A stretch of 64,000 bases of DNA, from positions 22,233 to 86,232 of the forward strand of contig CAWARA010000002.1 of NCBI GenBank assembly GCA_963784195.1, read 5' to 3'. Below are positions 47,901 through 56,797 of this stretch, piece after piece (positions within the stretch are counted from its first letter, which is position 1; each line of letters starts with the position of its first letter). The position numbers and the translations under genes were made by a program. Source of the stretch: CAVQAH01 sp963784195 (GTDB taxonomy: Bacteria; Acidobacteriota; Vicinamibacteria; Vicinamibacterales; 2-12-FULL-66-21). The notes beneath the pieces were generated by a model, which was not told where the DNA came from, did not search any database, and was given only the letters and a program-made list of their open reading frames with translations.

Positions 47901-48725
47901 TTACAAGGCGCGACGCCGGCGCGCGCCGAACGCGGCGCTGGCGCCGAGGCCGAGGAGCAGCAGGGTCGACGGTTCCGGCACGGCCTGGGGCTCGCCATAG
48001 ATGAAGTCGTCCATGGCAACGACGTCGACACCGCCGCCGTCGTTCGGACCGAGCGCCGCGTTGCCGGTCGTGATACGCACGCGCCCGATGAACGCATCTT
48101 CGAACTGCAGGCCGAGGAACGACAAGCCGTTGTTGGCGGTCGGTACGAAGAACGTGCCGAGCGACGCGCCGAACGGATCGAAGAATTGCAGGCTCGTCGT
48201 GTTGGCCAGGTCGACGTCGGTGAACACGGCGCCGAAGCCACGGCTCATCCCCGGCACGTCCGTCGTCCCGGGAACGGTGAAGAAGACGTCGGTGATGTTG
48301 CTGCCGATCGGCGCAAAGAGACGGGGCGAGCTGAAGGTCTGGAAGATGTCCGGGTAGGTCGGATTGATCTCTCCGAACTCAGGCATCGGCTGACCGCTCT
48401 GCTCGACCGCACCGCCAGGCGACGTGTTGACGTTGCCGCGGTTGCTGAACGTCGTCTGCGGATTCGGGAACGTCGTGGCCAGCGCTGCCGCGCCCCCGCC
48501 ATCCCAGTTGATCTCGCGGCGGCCGCTGTCCTGCGAGCCGGCGATGTTCAGATTGTTGTCGCCAAAGACCGCTCGGTAAGCGTCAACCGTCGTCTGAATC
48601 GAGGCCGGATCGGACCCCGCCGCCGAGAAGACGATTGGCGCGGCCGCAACCGTTGCAGGCCTGACAAGCACGACCATTCCCACGACGCCCGCAATCGCGA
48701 GCGCAGAACCCACTTGACCCCTCAT
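47901..48725 (-). CDS. PEP-CTERM sorting-domain protein
   Basis: I choose the ATG at 48725 as start. Signal peptide (SALAIAGVVGMVVLVRPATVAAA), a beta-rich mature domain, and C-terminal VPEPSTLLLLGLGASAAF followed by GARRRR, the sorting signal for exosortase. Predicted to be exported and processed at the membrane, possibly linked to exopolysaccharide. Function of the middle domain unknown. Confidence 0.9.
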   Translation of the reverse strand: MRGQVGSALAIAGVVGMVVLVRPATVAAAPIVFSAAGSDPASIQTTVDAYRAVFGDNNLNIAGSQDSGRREINWDGGGAAALATTFPNPQTTFSNRGNVNTSPGGAVEQSGQPMPEFGEINPTYPDIFQTFSSPRLFAPIGSNITDVFFTVPGTTDVPGMSRGFGAVFTDVDLANTTSLQFFDPFGASLGTFFVPTANNGLSFLGLQFEDAFIGRVRITTGNAALGPNDGGGVDVVAMDDFIYGEPQAVPEPSTLLLLGLGASAAFGARRRRAL

Positions 48726-49167
48726 AGCCCCCCCTTGAATGACTCGCTGTCGCGAGGATCCCTCGACCCGGCAAAAACGGTCGCAACGGTGCAAGGTCGA
48801 CACCATTGATCCGCTCCCGTGAACACGCGATCAGATCCGAGACTTGCGCGTGGCTGTCACGACGCGCAGTGGATTTGTCGCCGTGACGGCGCACATTAGT
48901 CAGCGAGCAATTGGGAAGGAAGCCTCGGCTGCTTCACAAATTTTTTCGTCGACGATTTCTGCGCGCTTCAAGCTCGGCTGTGGTGGAGTAAACGTGCTGG
49001 CACCGACGCATCCTGGCACTTAGCACCAGGCACCTTGGCACGCACCAATGGCACCACTGGCACTTTGGGCACCATTGGCACTTCTGTCGATGCGAAGCGC
49101 TGGCACTAATGGTGCCCGGATTGATAAACTGAGCAAATGCGTGCGCGGCTGGTGCGCGCGCTGGGTT
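48726..49167. other. Intergenic region with degenerate TGGCAC repeats
   Basis: No gene. From about 48990 to 49115 the hexamer TGGCAC or its variants recurs roughly a dozen times at irregular spacing, then the SRP RNA begins. The promoter for the PEP-CTERM gene should lie at 48730-48900. Confidence 0.6.
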
Positions 49168-49296
49168 CGTGCGTCGCACCGCGGCCCGGAACCTGTGCAA
49201 TTTCAGCCTGCGAACCGCGTCAGGGCCGGAAGGCAGCAGCGCTAAGCAGACACTGACATGTGCCGCAGGCCGCTCCGGGTCGCGGTGGGGCGCACG
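49168..49296 (+). ncRNA. ffs: Signal recognition particle RNA, small bacterial type
   Basis: The conserved SRP core GTCAGGGCCGGAAGGCAGCA is present at 49218-49237 (domain IV tetraloop GGAA and asymmetric loop). The 5' end (CGTGCG...CACCGCG.CCCGGA) pairs with 49274-49296, closing a long hairpin. Ends are set by pairing and approximate. Binds Ffh and targets membrane proteins. Lying directly before dnaX is a common bacterial arrangement. Confidence 0.85.
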
Positions 49297-49300
49297 AGCG

Positions 49301-51121
49301 GTGACGATTGAGATCGACAATCGTCAATCAACAAACGGCCATCTGCAAATATCAATCGCCCAATTGTCCTATCAAGTTTTAGCCCGCAAGTGGCGTCCGC
49401 AGCGCTTCGATGACGTCATCGGTCAGCGTGGCGTCACGCAAACCTTGCGCAACGCCATCGCGGCGGGACGCATCGCCCAGTCGTTCGTGTTTGCCGGTCC
49501 TCGCGGCGTCGGCAAGACGACGACGGCGCGCATCCTGGCGCGCGGGCTGAATTGCCTGCAGGGGCCGACCGCCGATCCCTGCGGCGTCTGCGACGCGTGC
49601 GTGGAAATCGCGCAGGGGCGCGACATCGACGTCCTCGAGATCGACGCCGCCACCAACACCCAGGTCGACAAGGTCAGGGAAGTGATCATTGCCGGCCTCG
49701 GCATGTCGCCGGTCCGCAACCGCTACAAGATCTTCATCATCGACGAGGTCCACCGTCTCTCGCAGCAGGCGTTCGACGCGCTGCTCAAATCGATCGAGGA
49801 GCCTCCGCCACACGTCGTGTTCATGATGGCCACGACGGAGATCGAGAAGGTCCCGGCGACGATTCAGTCGCGCTCGCAGGTGTTCGAGCTGAAGATGATC
49901 GGCGTCAGGCAGATCGCCGACCAGCTCAGGACGATTGCCGACGCCGAGCAGATCCAGGTAGACGACGCGACGCTGATGCTGCTCGCACGCGCCGGAGACG
50001 GCAGCATGCGCGATGCGCAGAGCGCGTTCGACCAGGTGATCGCCTTCGCCGGGCGGACGATTTCGGCGGATGACGTCACGACCGTGCTCGGCCTCGTGCG
50101 CCGCGACCTGCTGCTCGAGATCGCGGACGCGGTTGCGCGCGAGGATGGCGCCGCAGTGTTCGAGCTCGCCGGCCGTGCCGTGGAATCCGGCTACGATCTG
50201 CGTCTGGTGATTCGCGAGCTGTCGCGGCTGACTCGCGACGTGCTGGTGATCCTGATGGATGCGTCCCGTCTGGCGGACCCCGAGATCGCCGCCGAGGCCG
50301 AGCGCGAGCGCCTGCAGGCGCTCGCCGGAAAGTTCTCGCCCGAAGACCTGATGCGCGCGTTCGACGTCCTCACCAAGGCCGAAGTGGACATTCGCGCGTC
50401 GCTGCAGCCGCGATATCACCTGGAGATGGCGTTGCTCCGGTGGATCCACCTGCGGCGCCTCGTGCCGCTGTCGGACCTGATTCAGAATCTGGAAAAGGCG
50501 CCAGGCCGCGGAACCGCCACACCGCCGCCCGCCGCATCGTCCCCACAGCGCTCTGCGCCCGAGGCCACGAGCCGGCCACCCGCGAAGACGCCGTCGGCCA
50601 CGGCGGCAACGATCACTGCTATCGAAGCTCGCAAGGAAGCGGCTGCTCCGTTGCCTTCAACGCCAGCGCCGGTTCCCGCGCCCGCTTCGCCCGCGACGTC
50701 ATCGGCGGGGCTCGCAGACGTGAAGGAAGCCTTCCTCGCCGAAGTGCAGAAATCGAAGAAGTTCTTCTACGGAACCGTGATCGCGCAGGCGCAGAAGATC
50801 GAGATCCACACCGATCGCGTCGTGCTGACCTACGCGCCTCAGCATCGCGCGCTGCGCGCGCAGCTCGATCAGATGCGCGTCTGGCTCGAGGAAGTCGCCT
50901 CGCGGATCGCCGGCCGCCGGATGTCAGTGGTCGGCGCCGAAGGGGCCTCGACCGCGCCTGCCTCCGCCGGACGGGCCGCTGCCGTCGCCGGCGAAGGGCC
51001 CGCACTGAACAACCCGCCGGATCGTCAATCCGCGCTGAAACAACAGGCGCTCGCCGACTCCGGCGTGCAGGCCATGCTCGATGTGTTCGCTGCGGAGATT
51101 AAGGAAGTTGAGGAAATGTAA
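49301..51121 (+). CDS. dnaX: DNA polymerase III subunit gamma/tau
   Basis: AAA+ clamp-loader core: SYQVLARKWRPQRFDDVIGQ, Walker A GPRGVGKTT, zinc module CLQGPTADPCGVCDACVEI, Walker B IIDEVHRLS, SRC-type ATTEIEKVPATIQSRSQVF. Then domain III and a Pro/Ala-rich linker (about 430-500), and a C-terminal tau-like domain (FLAEVQKSKKFFYGTV). Start is uncertain: GTG 49301 lies right after the SRP RNA, but the family usually begins near SYQVLARK, so a TTG near 49364 is possible. Intact at about 606 residues. Confidence 0.93.
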   Translation: MTIEIDNRQSTNGHLQISIAQLSYQVLARKWRPQRFDDVIGQRGVTQTLRNAIAAGRIAQSFVFAGPRGVGKTTTARILARGLNCLQGPTADPCGVCDACVEIAQGRDIDVLEIDAATNTQVDKVREVIIAGLGMSPVRNRYKIFIIDEVHRLSQQAFDALLKSIEEPPPHVVFMMATTEIEKVPATIQSRSQVFELKMIGVRQIADQLRTIADAEQIQVDDATLMLLARAGDGSMRDAQSAFDQVIAFAGRTISADDVTTVLGLVRRDLLLEIADAVAREDGAAVFELAGRAVESGYDLRLVIRELSRLTRDVLVILMDASRLADPEIAAEAERERLQALAGKFSPEDLMRAFDVLTKAEVDIRASLQPRYHLEMALLRWIHLRRLVPLSDLIQNLEKAPGRGTATPPPAASSPQRSAPEATSRPPAKTPSATAATITAIEARKEAAAPLPSTPAPVPAPASPATSSAGLADVKEAFLAEVQKSKKFFYGTVIAQAQKIEIHTDRVVLTYAPQHRALRAQLDQMRVWLEEVASRIAGRRMSVVGAEGASTAPASAGRAAAVAGEGPALNNPPDRQSALKQQALADSGVQAMLDVFAAEIKEVEEM

Positions 51122-51226
51122 GTGCGCAAGTGCGCAAGTGCGCAGGTGCGCAAGTGCGGGGGTGAACCGCCGTCTGAACCGCCGTGTGAACCCCCGTGTG
51201 AACCCCCGTTTGAACCCATGTGAACC
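51121..51226. repeat. Two adjacent tandem repeat arrays between dnaX and ybaB
   Basis: First an 8-bp unit AGTGCGCA repeated about five times (51121-51160), then a 12-bp unit of type GTGAACCCCCGT repeated about five times (51162 to the ybaB start). Together they fill the whole gap and replace any visible ribosome site for ybaB. Confidence 0.85.
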
Positions 51227-51526
51227 ATGAATATCCAACAGATGATGAAACAGGCGCAGCAGATGCAGGACCGGATGCAGAAGCAGATGGCCGAGCTGCG
51301 CGTGGAAGCGACTTCGGGCGGCGGGATGGTGACCGTCGTCATGAATGGCGCCAAGCAGGTTCAGTCGCTGAAGATCGATCCCGAGGCTGTCTCGAAAGAA
51401 GACGTCGAGATGCTGCAGGACCTGATCATCGCCGCGATCAACGACGCGCATCGCAAGGCTGACGAAGAGCTGTCGAAGCAGATGAGCGGGATGATGGGCG
51501 GCTTGAAGATTCCCGGCCTTTTCTGA
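51227..51526 (+). CDS. ybaB: YbaB/EbfC nucleoid-associated protein
   Basis: 99 residues: MNIQQMMKQAQQMQDRMQKQ, ATSGGGMVTVVMNGAKQVQS, KEDVEMLQDLIIAAINDAHR, ending MGGLKIPGLF, all typical. DNA-binding dimer. Sits between dnaX and recR in the standard order; its stop shares bases with the recR ATG. Confidence 0.95.
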   Translation: MNIQQMMKQAQQMQDRMQKQMAELRVEATSGGGMVTVVMNGAKQVQSLKIDPEAVSKEDVEMLQDLIIAAINDAHRKADEELSKQMSGMMGGLKIPGLF

Positions 51527-52121
51527 TGTCGCGGCCCGATCCGCTCACTAAGCTCATCGAGCAGCTGCAGCGGCTGCCGGGGATTGGCGCCAAGAGCGCT
51601 CAGCGCCTGGCGTTCCACATCCTCAAGACGCCCCGCGAGGACGTCGAGCGGCTGGCGGAGGCCATGCGCGAGGTGAAGGAGCGGGTCACGTACTGTTCGG
51701 TGTGCAGCAATATCACCGACACCGATCCGTGCTACTTCTGCACCCACCCTCCCGCGATCAGCGCACCATCTGCGTCGTCGAAGAGCCCGAGAACGTGACG
51801 GCGATCGAGAAGACGCGCGACTTCAAGGGGCTGTATCACGTGTTGATGGGCGCGCTCTCCCCGCTGCACGGTGTCGGGCCCGACGATCTGAAGATCAAGG
51901 GACTGCTCACGCGTGTGGCGAGCGGCAACATCGAGGAAGTCATCCTTGCCACGAACCCCAACGTCGAAGGGGAGGCTACCGCCATCTATCTGGCCAAGCT
52001 CCTGAAGCCACTCGGCGTGCGGGTGACCCGCATCGCGATGGGTGTGCCGGTCGGCAGCGATCTCGAGTACGCCGACGAGGTGACGATGGGGAAGGCGATG
52101 GAGGGGAGGCGCGAGTTGTAA
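51526..52121 (+). CDS. recR: Recombination mediator RecR, one frameshift
   Basis: Helix-hairpin-helix (LPGIGAKSAQRLAFHIL), zinc finger YCSVCSNITDTDPCYFC, Toprim (ICVVEEPENVTAIEKT, ATNPNVEGEATAIYLAKLL), C-terminal LEYADEVTMGKAMEGRREL. A missing base near 51753 splits the frame; adding one restores THPARDQRTICVVEE. Works with RecFO to load RecA at gaps. Loss of such a broadly kept gene is unlikely, so a sequence error is the better reading. Confidence 0.92.
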
Positions 52122-52125
52122 ATCC

Positions 52126-52215
52126 GTGATCCGTGGTCCGTGGTTCGTTGCTCGTCGCTCGGAAGGCGCTGAGTAATGCTCTACGAGCTACGAGCTACGA
52201 GCTACGAACGACGAC
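52126..52215. repeat. Heptad hairpin repeat, copy 3
   Basis: Left arm GTGATCC, GTGGTCC, GTGGTTC, GTTGCTC, GTCGCTC; loop GGAAGGCG...; right arm GAGCTAC three times, then GAACGAC. It separates recR from the convergent flippase-like gene, whose last codons run into the right arm. Confidence 0.8.
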
Positions 52216-53212
52216 GAGGTCTTGACGTCAGTCCGCCGCCGGGCGGTGAGGGACGATGGGGGCGGGGGTACACGGCGAGGCCGAGCCCAGCCCAGAAGAT
52301 CCCCCGGATTCGGCGCGCCACGGCGAGGGCTGCGCCTCCGCTCGTGGCTCCAACGGCGGCGGCTGCGCCGACGCTCATCGCTTCGAGCGCTCCGAAGTTG
52401 CCCGGAATGAATGCCGAGACGAAGCTCGCCACACGCGAGAACGTTTCCACGGCGAGCGCCCCCACCGCGGTGATGGGCGCACCCACCGCGCGGAGCACGA
52501 CCCAAGCCTCCAGCACCATGCACAAGAACGACAGCGTGGTTGCGCTGACGAGGACTGCGAGCCGCGCAGGGTTCCCGCGAACCAGATCCAGCATCAGCCG
52601 TTCGACAGCGAGAACGAAGCGTCCGGCACGGCCGTCGCCGATTTTCGTGCCGGCGATGCGGTCGAACCCTCGCATCGGCGCCTGAAGGTAGGTGCCACGT
52701 CCCGCAATGATGAGCCCCGTCAGTACACCGAGCACTCCGGCGACGATCGCGAATGCCCGGAACACGCGGAACCACCCTGGCGTGAACGGCAGCGATGCCA
52801 GCGCGATCGCTGACGCGAGTCCGACGATCAGCGTGGTGACGACGAGGTACGCCAGCCGTTCGAGCGCGACGGCCGCCGTTGCCTGACGCGGGTCTACTGT
52901 GTCAGCCAGCAGCACCACCTTCAGAGGTTCACCGGCAACTCCCCGGAAGGTCAGGTAGCTGAACGCTTCCGCCGCAAGGCGGACTCGCGCGAGGTGGGCG
53001 AAGCCGACCGCGTGCCGATCCGGAAAGCACGCCGCCCAGGCCCATGTTCGGGCCAGATGCCACAGCCCGCTGAACGCAAGCGCGATAGGGAGGGCGAGCC
53101 CCAGTCTGCGCAGTGTCGCCGCCGCAGTGGGGATGTCCACGTACGCAAGGGTCGCAACGAACAGGACGAGGCCCAAGGCGAGCGCCGCCCACCGGATCGT
53201 GGCCGCGCTCAT
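52202..53212 (-). CDS. Flippase-like membrane protein (LPG synthase TM domain family), second of pair
   Basis: ATG at 53212. About eight TM helices; diagnostic pieces are YLTFRGVAGEPLKVVLLADT, AVALERLAYLVVT, ERLMLDLVRGNP, and ETFSRVASFVSAFIPGNFGA with LEAMSVGAA. These match the UPF0104/AglD-like family. Related proteins move or modify lipid-linked compounds. The C-terminus (GLTSRPRRRS) extends into the heptad repeat, so the real end may have been altered. Confidence 0.8.
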   Translation of the reverse strand: MSAATIRWAALALGLVLFVATLAYVDIPTAAATLRRLGLALPIALAFSGLWHLARTWAWAACFPDRHAVGFAHLARVRLAAEAFSYLTFRGVAGEPLKVVLLADTVDPRQATAAVALERLAYLVVTTLIVGLASAIALASLPFTPGWFRVFRAFAIVAGVLGVLTGLIIAGRGTYLQAPMRGFDRIAGTKIGDGRAGRFVLAVERLMLDLVRGNPARLAVLVSATTLSFLCMVLEAWVVLRAVGAPITAVGALAVETFSRVASFVSAFIPGNFGALEAMSVGAAAAVGATSGGAALAVARRIRGIFWAGLGLAVYPRPHRPSPPGGGLTSRPRRRS

Positions 53213-53352
53213 GGCTGCTCCGCGAGCTGCGCCAGTGCGCACTCAGCCGCGTTCACGACTTCCCTCGCGAATTTCGAGACCGAGTGGCGACGTGGAACTG
53301 TCGCCGGATCAGGACTCGGCGTTTGAACGCCGACAGTCGAGCCGGTTCGCAT
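53209..53352 (-). CDS. Possible 47-residue ORF between two flippase-like genes
   Basis: ATG at 53352 reads MRTGSTVGVQTPSPDP... and ends FAREVVNAAECALAQLAEQP; the TGA overlaps the next ATG (ATGA), which suggests coupled translation. No homology is apparent. Confidence 0.35.
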   Translation of the reverse strand: MRTGSTVGVQTPSPDPATVPRRHSVSKFAREVVNAAECALAQLAEQP

Positions 53353-53400
53353 GCACACAAGAGAAGGCGACAAACGTCGCGCGATCAGGCTCGGCGGGAT

Positions 53401-54399
53401 TCATCGCAGCCCCCTCCTGATCAGCAGAATCGTCCCGACCGCCGTCCAGAAGACGACGCGAATCCTGCGCGCGATCGCGAGGGTCGTGCCGGGGGTCGGG
53501 CCGAAGCCGAGAATGGTCGTGAACCAGGCGGTGCTGACCTCGTCGACGCCAATCCGCAGCGGCACGAACTTGAAGACCACCGTCACGAGCCGGTTGGCGC
53601 CTTCCAGCACGAATGAGGTCAGCAGGCTCGGAGGCACGCCGAGCATCAGCCACCAGGTGATGAAGACTTCGGTGACGCCGAGGACGTGAAACCCGAGCTC
53701 CGCGCACACCACCCGAAAGAACGCGGCTGGCCGGCGTGAAGCGAAAGTGTAGATCTCGCGCTCGATGTCGCCGGCGCTCTCCACTTTCGACTGCAGCGCC
53801 GAGCCGGCCGGCAGCACGGCGGCGAGCGACCGGCTGACGAGGGCCGGGCGGCGCAGCAGAATCCACAGTGCAATGCCGAGCGCGACGACGATGCCGGCAA
53901 CGGCGACCTCACTGGCCTCGCGCAGCGCATCCGGCAGATCGAAACTGAGGAGCAGCGCGATCGTCGCCGTCGCGATCATGGCGGCCACGGACATCGTGTA
54001 GAACAGGTTCTCGATGGCGAGCGCCGTCAGCGCCGGCGTCAGCGGGACGTGCCCGCGCACGAACGCCGCCTTGGCTGGTTCGCCGATGATCGGTCCGAGC
54101 GGCGTGAGATTGCCGAAGGCATCGCCGGACACGACGGCGAGAAAGGCATCGCGAAACGGCATCGAGTGTGGCGGCTCGAGGCAGACGCGCCAGGCGATCG
54201 CGCGCAGCGCGAAGCGCGCACCGGCCAGCATCACGATCACGACGAGTCCCCATCCGATCTGCGCGAGACCCTGCCAGATCTCCGCGGGTCCGACACGCCT
54301 GACGAACCACGCAAAGAGCACGAGTCCGAGGAGCGTCGAGATGAAGCCGGTCGCAGTCACCCTGCGCGGCCGAGCATCGGGGGGCACGACGCCCATCAT
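53401..54399 (-). CDS. Flippase-like membrane protein (LPG synthase TM domain family), first of pair
   Basis: I choose the ATG at 54399. Seven to eight helices with family blocks DAFLAVVSGDAFGNLTPLGP, IIGEPAKAAFVRGHVPL, LTALAIENLFYTMSVAAMI and VVFKFVPLRIGVDEVSTAWF. Paralogue of the following gene. Divergent from DUF4203 gene with starts only 14 bp apart, so their promoters must lie within each other's coding start. Confidence 0.8.
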   Translation of the reverse strand: MMGVVPPDARPRRVTATGFISTLLGLVLFAWFVRRVGPAEIWQGLAQIGWGLVVIVMLAGARFALRAIAWRVCLEPPHSMPFRDAFLAVVSGDAFGNLTPLGPIIGEPAKAAFVRGHVPLTPALTALAIENLFYTMSVAAMIATATIALLLSFDLPDALREASEVAVAGIVVALGIALWILLRRPALVSRSLAAVLPAGSALQSKVESAGDIEREIYTFASRRPAAFFRVVCAELGFHVLGVTEVFITWWLMLGVPPSLLTSFVLEGANRLVTVVFKFVPLRIGVDEVSTAWFTTILGFGPTPGTTLAIARRIRVVFWTAVGTILLIRRGLR

Positions 54400-54413
54400 A
54401 TAATCGGCGGGAT

Positions 54414-55019
54414 ATGCTTCCTGCGTCCTTCCAGACGCCGGCATCGATTCTTTTCGTCCTCGGCGGTCTTCTTTCCTGCTTTGCCGGTTACCGCTTCTTT
54501 CGAATCGTGCTCGGCCTCTTCGGGTTCGTCGTCGGTGCCCTCCTTGCCAGTTCGGTGATGGGCACGGAGCAGACGATGTGGATGATCGGCGCGGCGCTCA
54601 TCGGCGGCCTGACAGGCGCGCTGATCATGGTCGCGGCGTACTTCGTCGGCGTGGCGCTGATCGGCGCCGGATTCGGCGCAGCGGCCGCAAACCTGATCTG
54701 GGCCGGCCTCGGCAGCGAGCCGCAGCTGGTGATGGTGATCGTGCTGTCGATCCTCGGCGCGGTCGTGGCCCTGTGGCTGCAGCGGTATGTCATCATCGTG
54801 GCCACCGCCTTCGGCGGCGCGTGGACCACCATCGTCGGTGTGCTCGCGATGATGGGCGATCGGGTGGCGGTGAACGCGGCGGCAAAGAGCGACGTCTGGC
54901 TCGTGTATCCGATGAATCCCGCGCCAGGCCAGCGATGGGTGATTTTCGTCTGGCTCGCCCTGGGCCTTGCCGGCGTGATCGGCCAGTTGACGTTCACGGC
55001 GGACAAGAAACGAAGGTAG
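54414..55019 (+). CDS. DUF4203-like membrane protein
   Basis: 201 residues with about six helices, the first typical: GLLSCFAGYRFFRIVLGLFG then FVVGALLASSVMG. The Gly/Ala-rich helices and a tail PAPGQRWVIFVWLALGLAGV fit DUF4203 (TMEM198-like). Function unknown. Confidence 0.75.
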   Translation: MLPASFQTPASILFVLGGLLSCFAGYRFFRIVLGLFGFVVGALLASSVMGTEQTMWMIGAALIGGLTGALIMVAAYFVGVALIGAGFGAAAANLIWAGLGSEPQLVMVIVLSILGAVVALWLQRYVIIVATAFGGAWTTIVGVLAMMGDRVAVNAAAKSDVWLVYPMNPAPGQRWVIFVWLALGLAGVIGQLTFTADKKRR

Positions 55020-55041
55020 CGTCCGGCTCTGGCCGGACGCT
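55018..55041 (+). terminator. Hairpin after the DUF4203 gene
   Basis: AGCGTCCGGC, loop TCTG, GCCGGACGCT: perfect 10-bp stem with a 4-base loop, beginning at the stop codon, 27 bp before the osmC-like start. No U-tract. Confidence 0.55.
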
Positions 55042-55067
55042 CTGACAAACACGATAGGAGAAGACAC

Positions 55068-55508
55068 GTGGCAACTTTTTCGCGACATGTTGACGTTGAC
55101 TGGAACGGCTCGGTGATGGACGGCAAGGGGCAGGTCAAGGCGGGGACCGGCGCATTCACGCTACCGGTGACGTTCCCTGCCCGCATCGGCGAGCCGGCTG
55201 GTCACACCAGCCCTGAGGAGCTGATCGCCGCCGCGCACGCCGCGTGCTACGCGATGGCGTTGAACGGTACCGTCGGACGCAAGGGCGGCTCGATCGCGAA
55301 GACCAGGGTCACCGCGACAGTCACGGCCGACAAGGGCGAGGCCGGCATCAAGATCGTGTCGTCGAAGCTCAAGGTGGTGGCCGAAGGGCTGCAGGGCGTC
55401 GACAAGGCGCAGTTCGCCGAAGTTGCGCGCGAAGCGGAAGGCCGATGTCCCGTGTCGAACGCGCTGCGCGGGTCGCTGCAGATCGACGTCGAGACTGAGG
55501 TGCGCTGA
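55068..55508 (+). CDS. OsmC-family peroxiredoxin
   Basis: GTG at 55068 with AGGAG. 146 residues, full-length OsmC: SRHVDVDWNGSVMDGKGQVK, SPEELIAAAHAACYAMALNG (first Cys) and REAEGRCPVSNALRG (second Cys). Reduces organic hydroperoxides in the cytoplasm through this Cys pair. Confidence 0.93.
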   Translation: MATFSRHVDVDWNGSVMDGKGQVKAGTGAFTLPVTFPARIGEPAGHTSPEELIAAAHAACYAMALNGTVGRKGGSIAKTRVTATVTADKGEAGIKIVSSKLKVVAEGLQGVDKAQFAEVAREAEGRCPVSNALRGSLQIDVETEVR

Positions 55509-55623
55509 GGAAGGGAGGCGTCGGAGGCTGCCGCGGAACGCGGCGGCAAGGCCGAAGGCCGTCGCGCGTAGCGCGTGAGCGCGTGGGGGTGGCCCGCCTA
55601 CGCTGGGGCGGTTGCAGACGAAG

Positions 55624-56252
55624 ATGGCGAGGTGTCGCAACGTAGCGCGTGTAAGCACGTGTTGCTCGTCGGCCGTATTGCCAGGCCGCGGCCGTGCCCG
55701 TGCAGGCGCAGACGGTGGAGGTCGCGCCCTTCGGTGGCTACCGGTTTGGCGGCGGCTTTTACGAGATCGTCACGGGTGCGTCGGTCGATGTGGACGGCGC
55801 GCCCTCTGTACGGCGCGCTTCTCGACGTGCGGATTGGCGAGGATCTGTTCGTCGAGGGCCTCTTCACGCATCAGCAGGCCAGTTTCACGCTGCCGCCCAG
55901 CCTCGATGCATCACAGACGCGCTGGCGGGTGGACGTCGAGCACTATCTCGTCGGCGGGCTTCGCGAGATGATGCCGGGCCGGGCGCGTCCATTCCTGACC
56001 GGCGCCGTCGGCCTCACGCGCTACGCGTCGCAGGGTGATAACGAGATCCGCTTCACGTTGAGCGCCGGCGGCGGCGTCAAGCTGTTCGCCACCCAGCATC
56101 TCGCACTGCGATTGGAGGGTCGTGGCTACGCGACTTTCGTCGATGGCGAGGGCGACATCCTCTTCTGCACGCCGGGCGTCTGCATTGCCTCGTTCGACGT
56201 GGGCGTCGTGTGGCAGGCGGAGTTTACTGCTGCCATTGCCATTGGTTTCTGA
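55624..56252 (+). CDS. Outer-membrane beta-barrel protein, two frameshifts
   Basis: Probable start ATG 55624. Two +1 breaks (about 55685-55695 and near 55800) divide signal peptide, first strands (VEVAPFGGYRFGGGFYEIVT) and the body (LLDVRIGEDLFVEGLFTHQQ, RFTLSAGGGVKLFATQHLAL, FDVGVVWQAEFTAAIAIGF). The terminal Phe and alternating pattern are typical of eight-stranded OmpA/OmpW-like barrels. Function unknown. Confidence 0.7.
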
Positions 56253-56270
56253 GATCCAACGTTCTCTGCC

Positions 56271-56362
56271 GTGGTTCGTCGCTCGTCGCTCGTAGCTCGT
56301 AGAGCGTAACGATTCGATCTACGAGCCACGAACCACGAACTACGAACCACGAACCACGAACG
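56271..56362. repeat. Heptad hairpin repeat, copy 4
   Basis: Left arm GTGGTTC, GTCGCTC, GTCGCTC, GTAGCTC; right arm GAGCCAC, GAACCAC, GAACTAC, GAACCAC, GAACCAC. It has the longest right arm of the four copies. Located between the beta-barrel gene and tRNA-Asn. Confidence 0.8.
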
Positions 56363-56481
56363 AAAGGGTGATCGAACCGGCGATTTTTGGCGGCGAGGGC
56401 GTGGTTGTCAACGTCTGTTGCGGGGTGCCGGGACGATACGCTAGACTGAAAGTTCCTCATCGAGCGTTCCCGCGCTTCAGA

Positions 56482-56556
56482 TCCTCGGTAGCTCAATGGC
56501 AGAGCATCCGGCTGTTAACCGGAGGGTTGCTGGTTCGAGTCCAGCCCGAGGAGCCA
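56482..56556 (+). tRNA. tRNA-Asn (GTT anticodon), CCA encoded
   Basis: The acceptor stem TCCTCGG/CCGAGGA, D arm GCTC...GAGC, anticodon loop CTGTTAA with stem TCCGG/CCGGA, and T arm GCTGG-TTCGAGT-CCAGC all pair. The discriminator is G, followed by CCA. It forms the left border of a degraded island. Confidence 0.97.
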
Positions 56557-56797
56557 GCTCTGTAAGATCAATTAAATCAATATCTTACGGCGGCGTCAGA
56601 CGCTCGTCGCCTTAAGTCCTGTTCGGTGACTGAGTTGCGTTGGCTGGGCCGCGCTGGACGATTTCCGCAACTCGCTCGTCTCGATGACAGCGCGGCCCGG
56701 CGGATGGCTGCAGATCACGCGGTTCGAATTCAGATCCCCAGCCAGCCTTCACGCCTACAGCGCGAGCTTCGTCTCGTTAGAGGTGCCGACAGTCTTC

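Noticed and set aside
51121..51226. CRISPR array between dnaX and ybaB
   Set aside because: The units are directly tandem (8 and 12 bp) with no spacers and no cas genes nearby.
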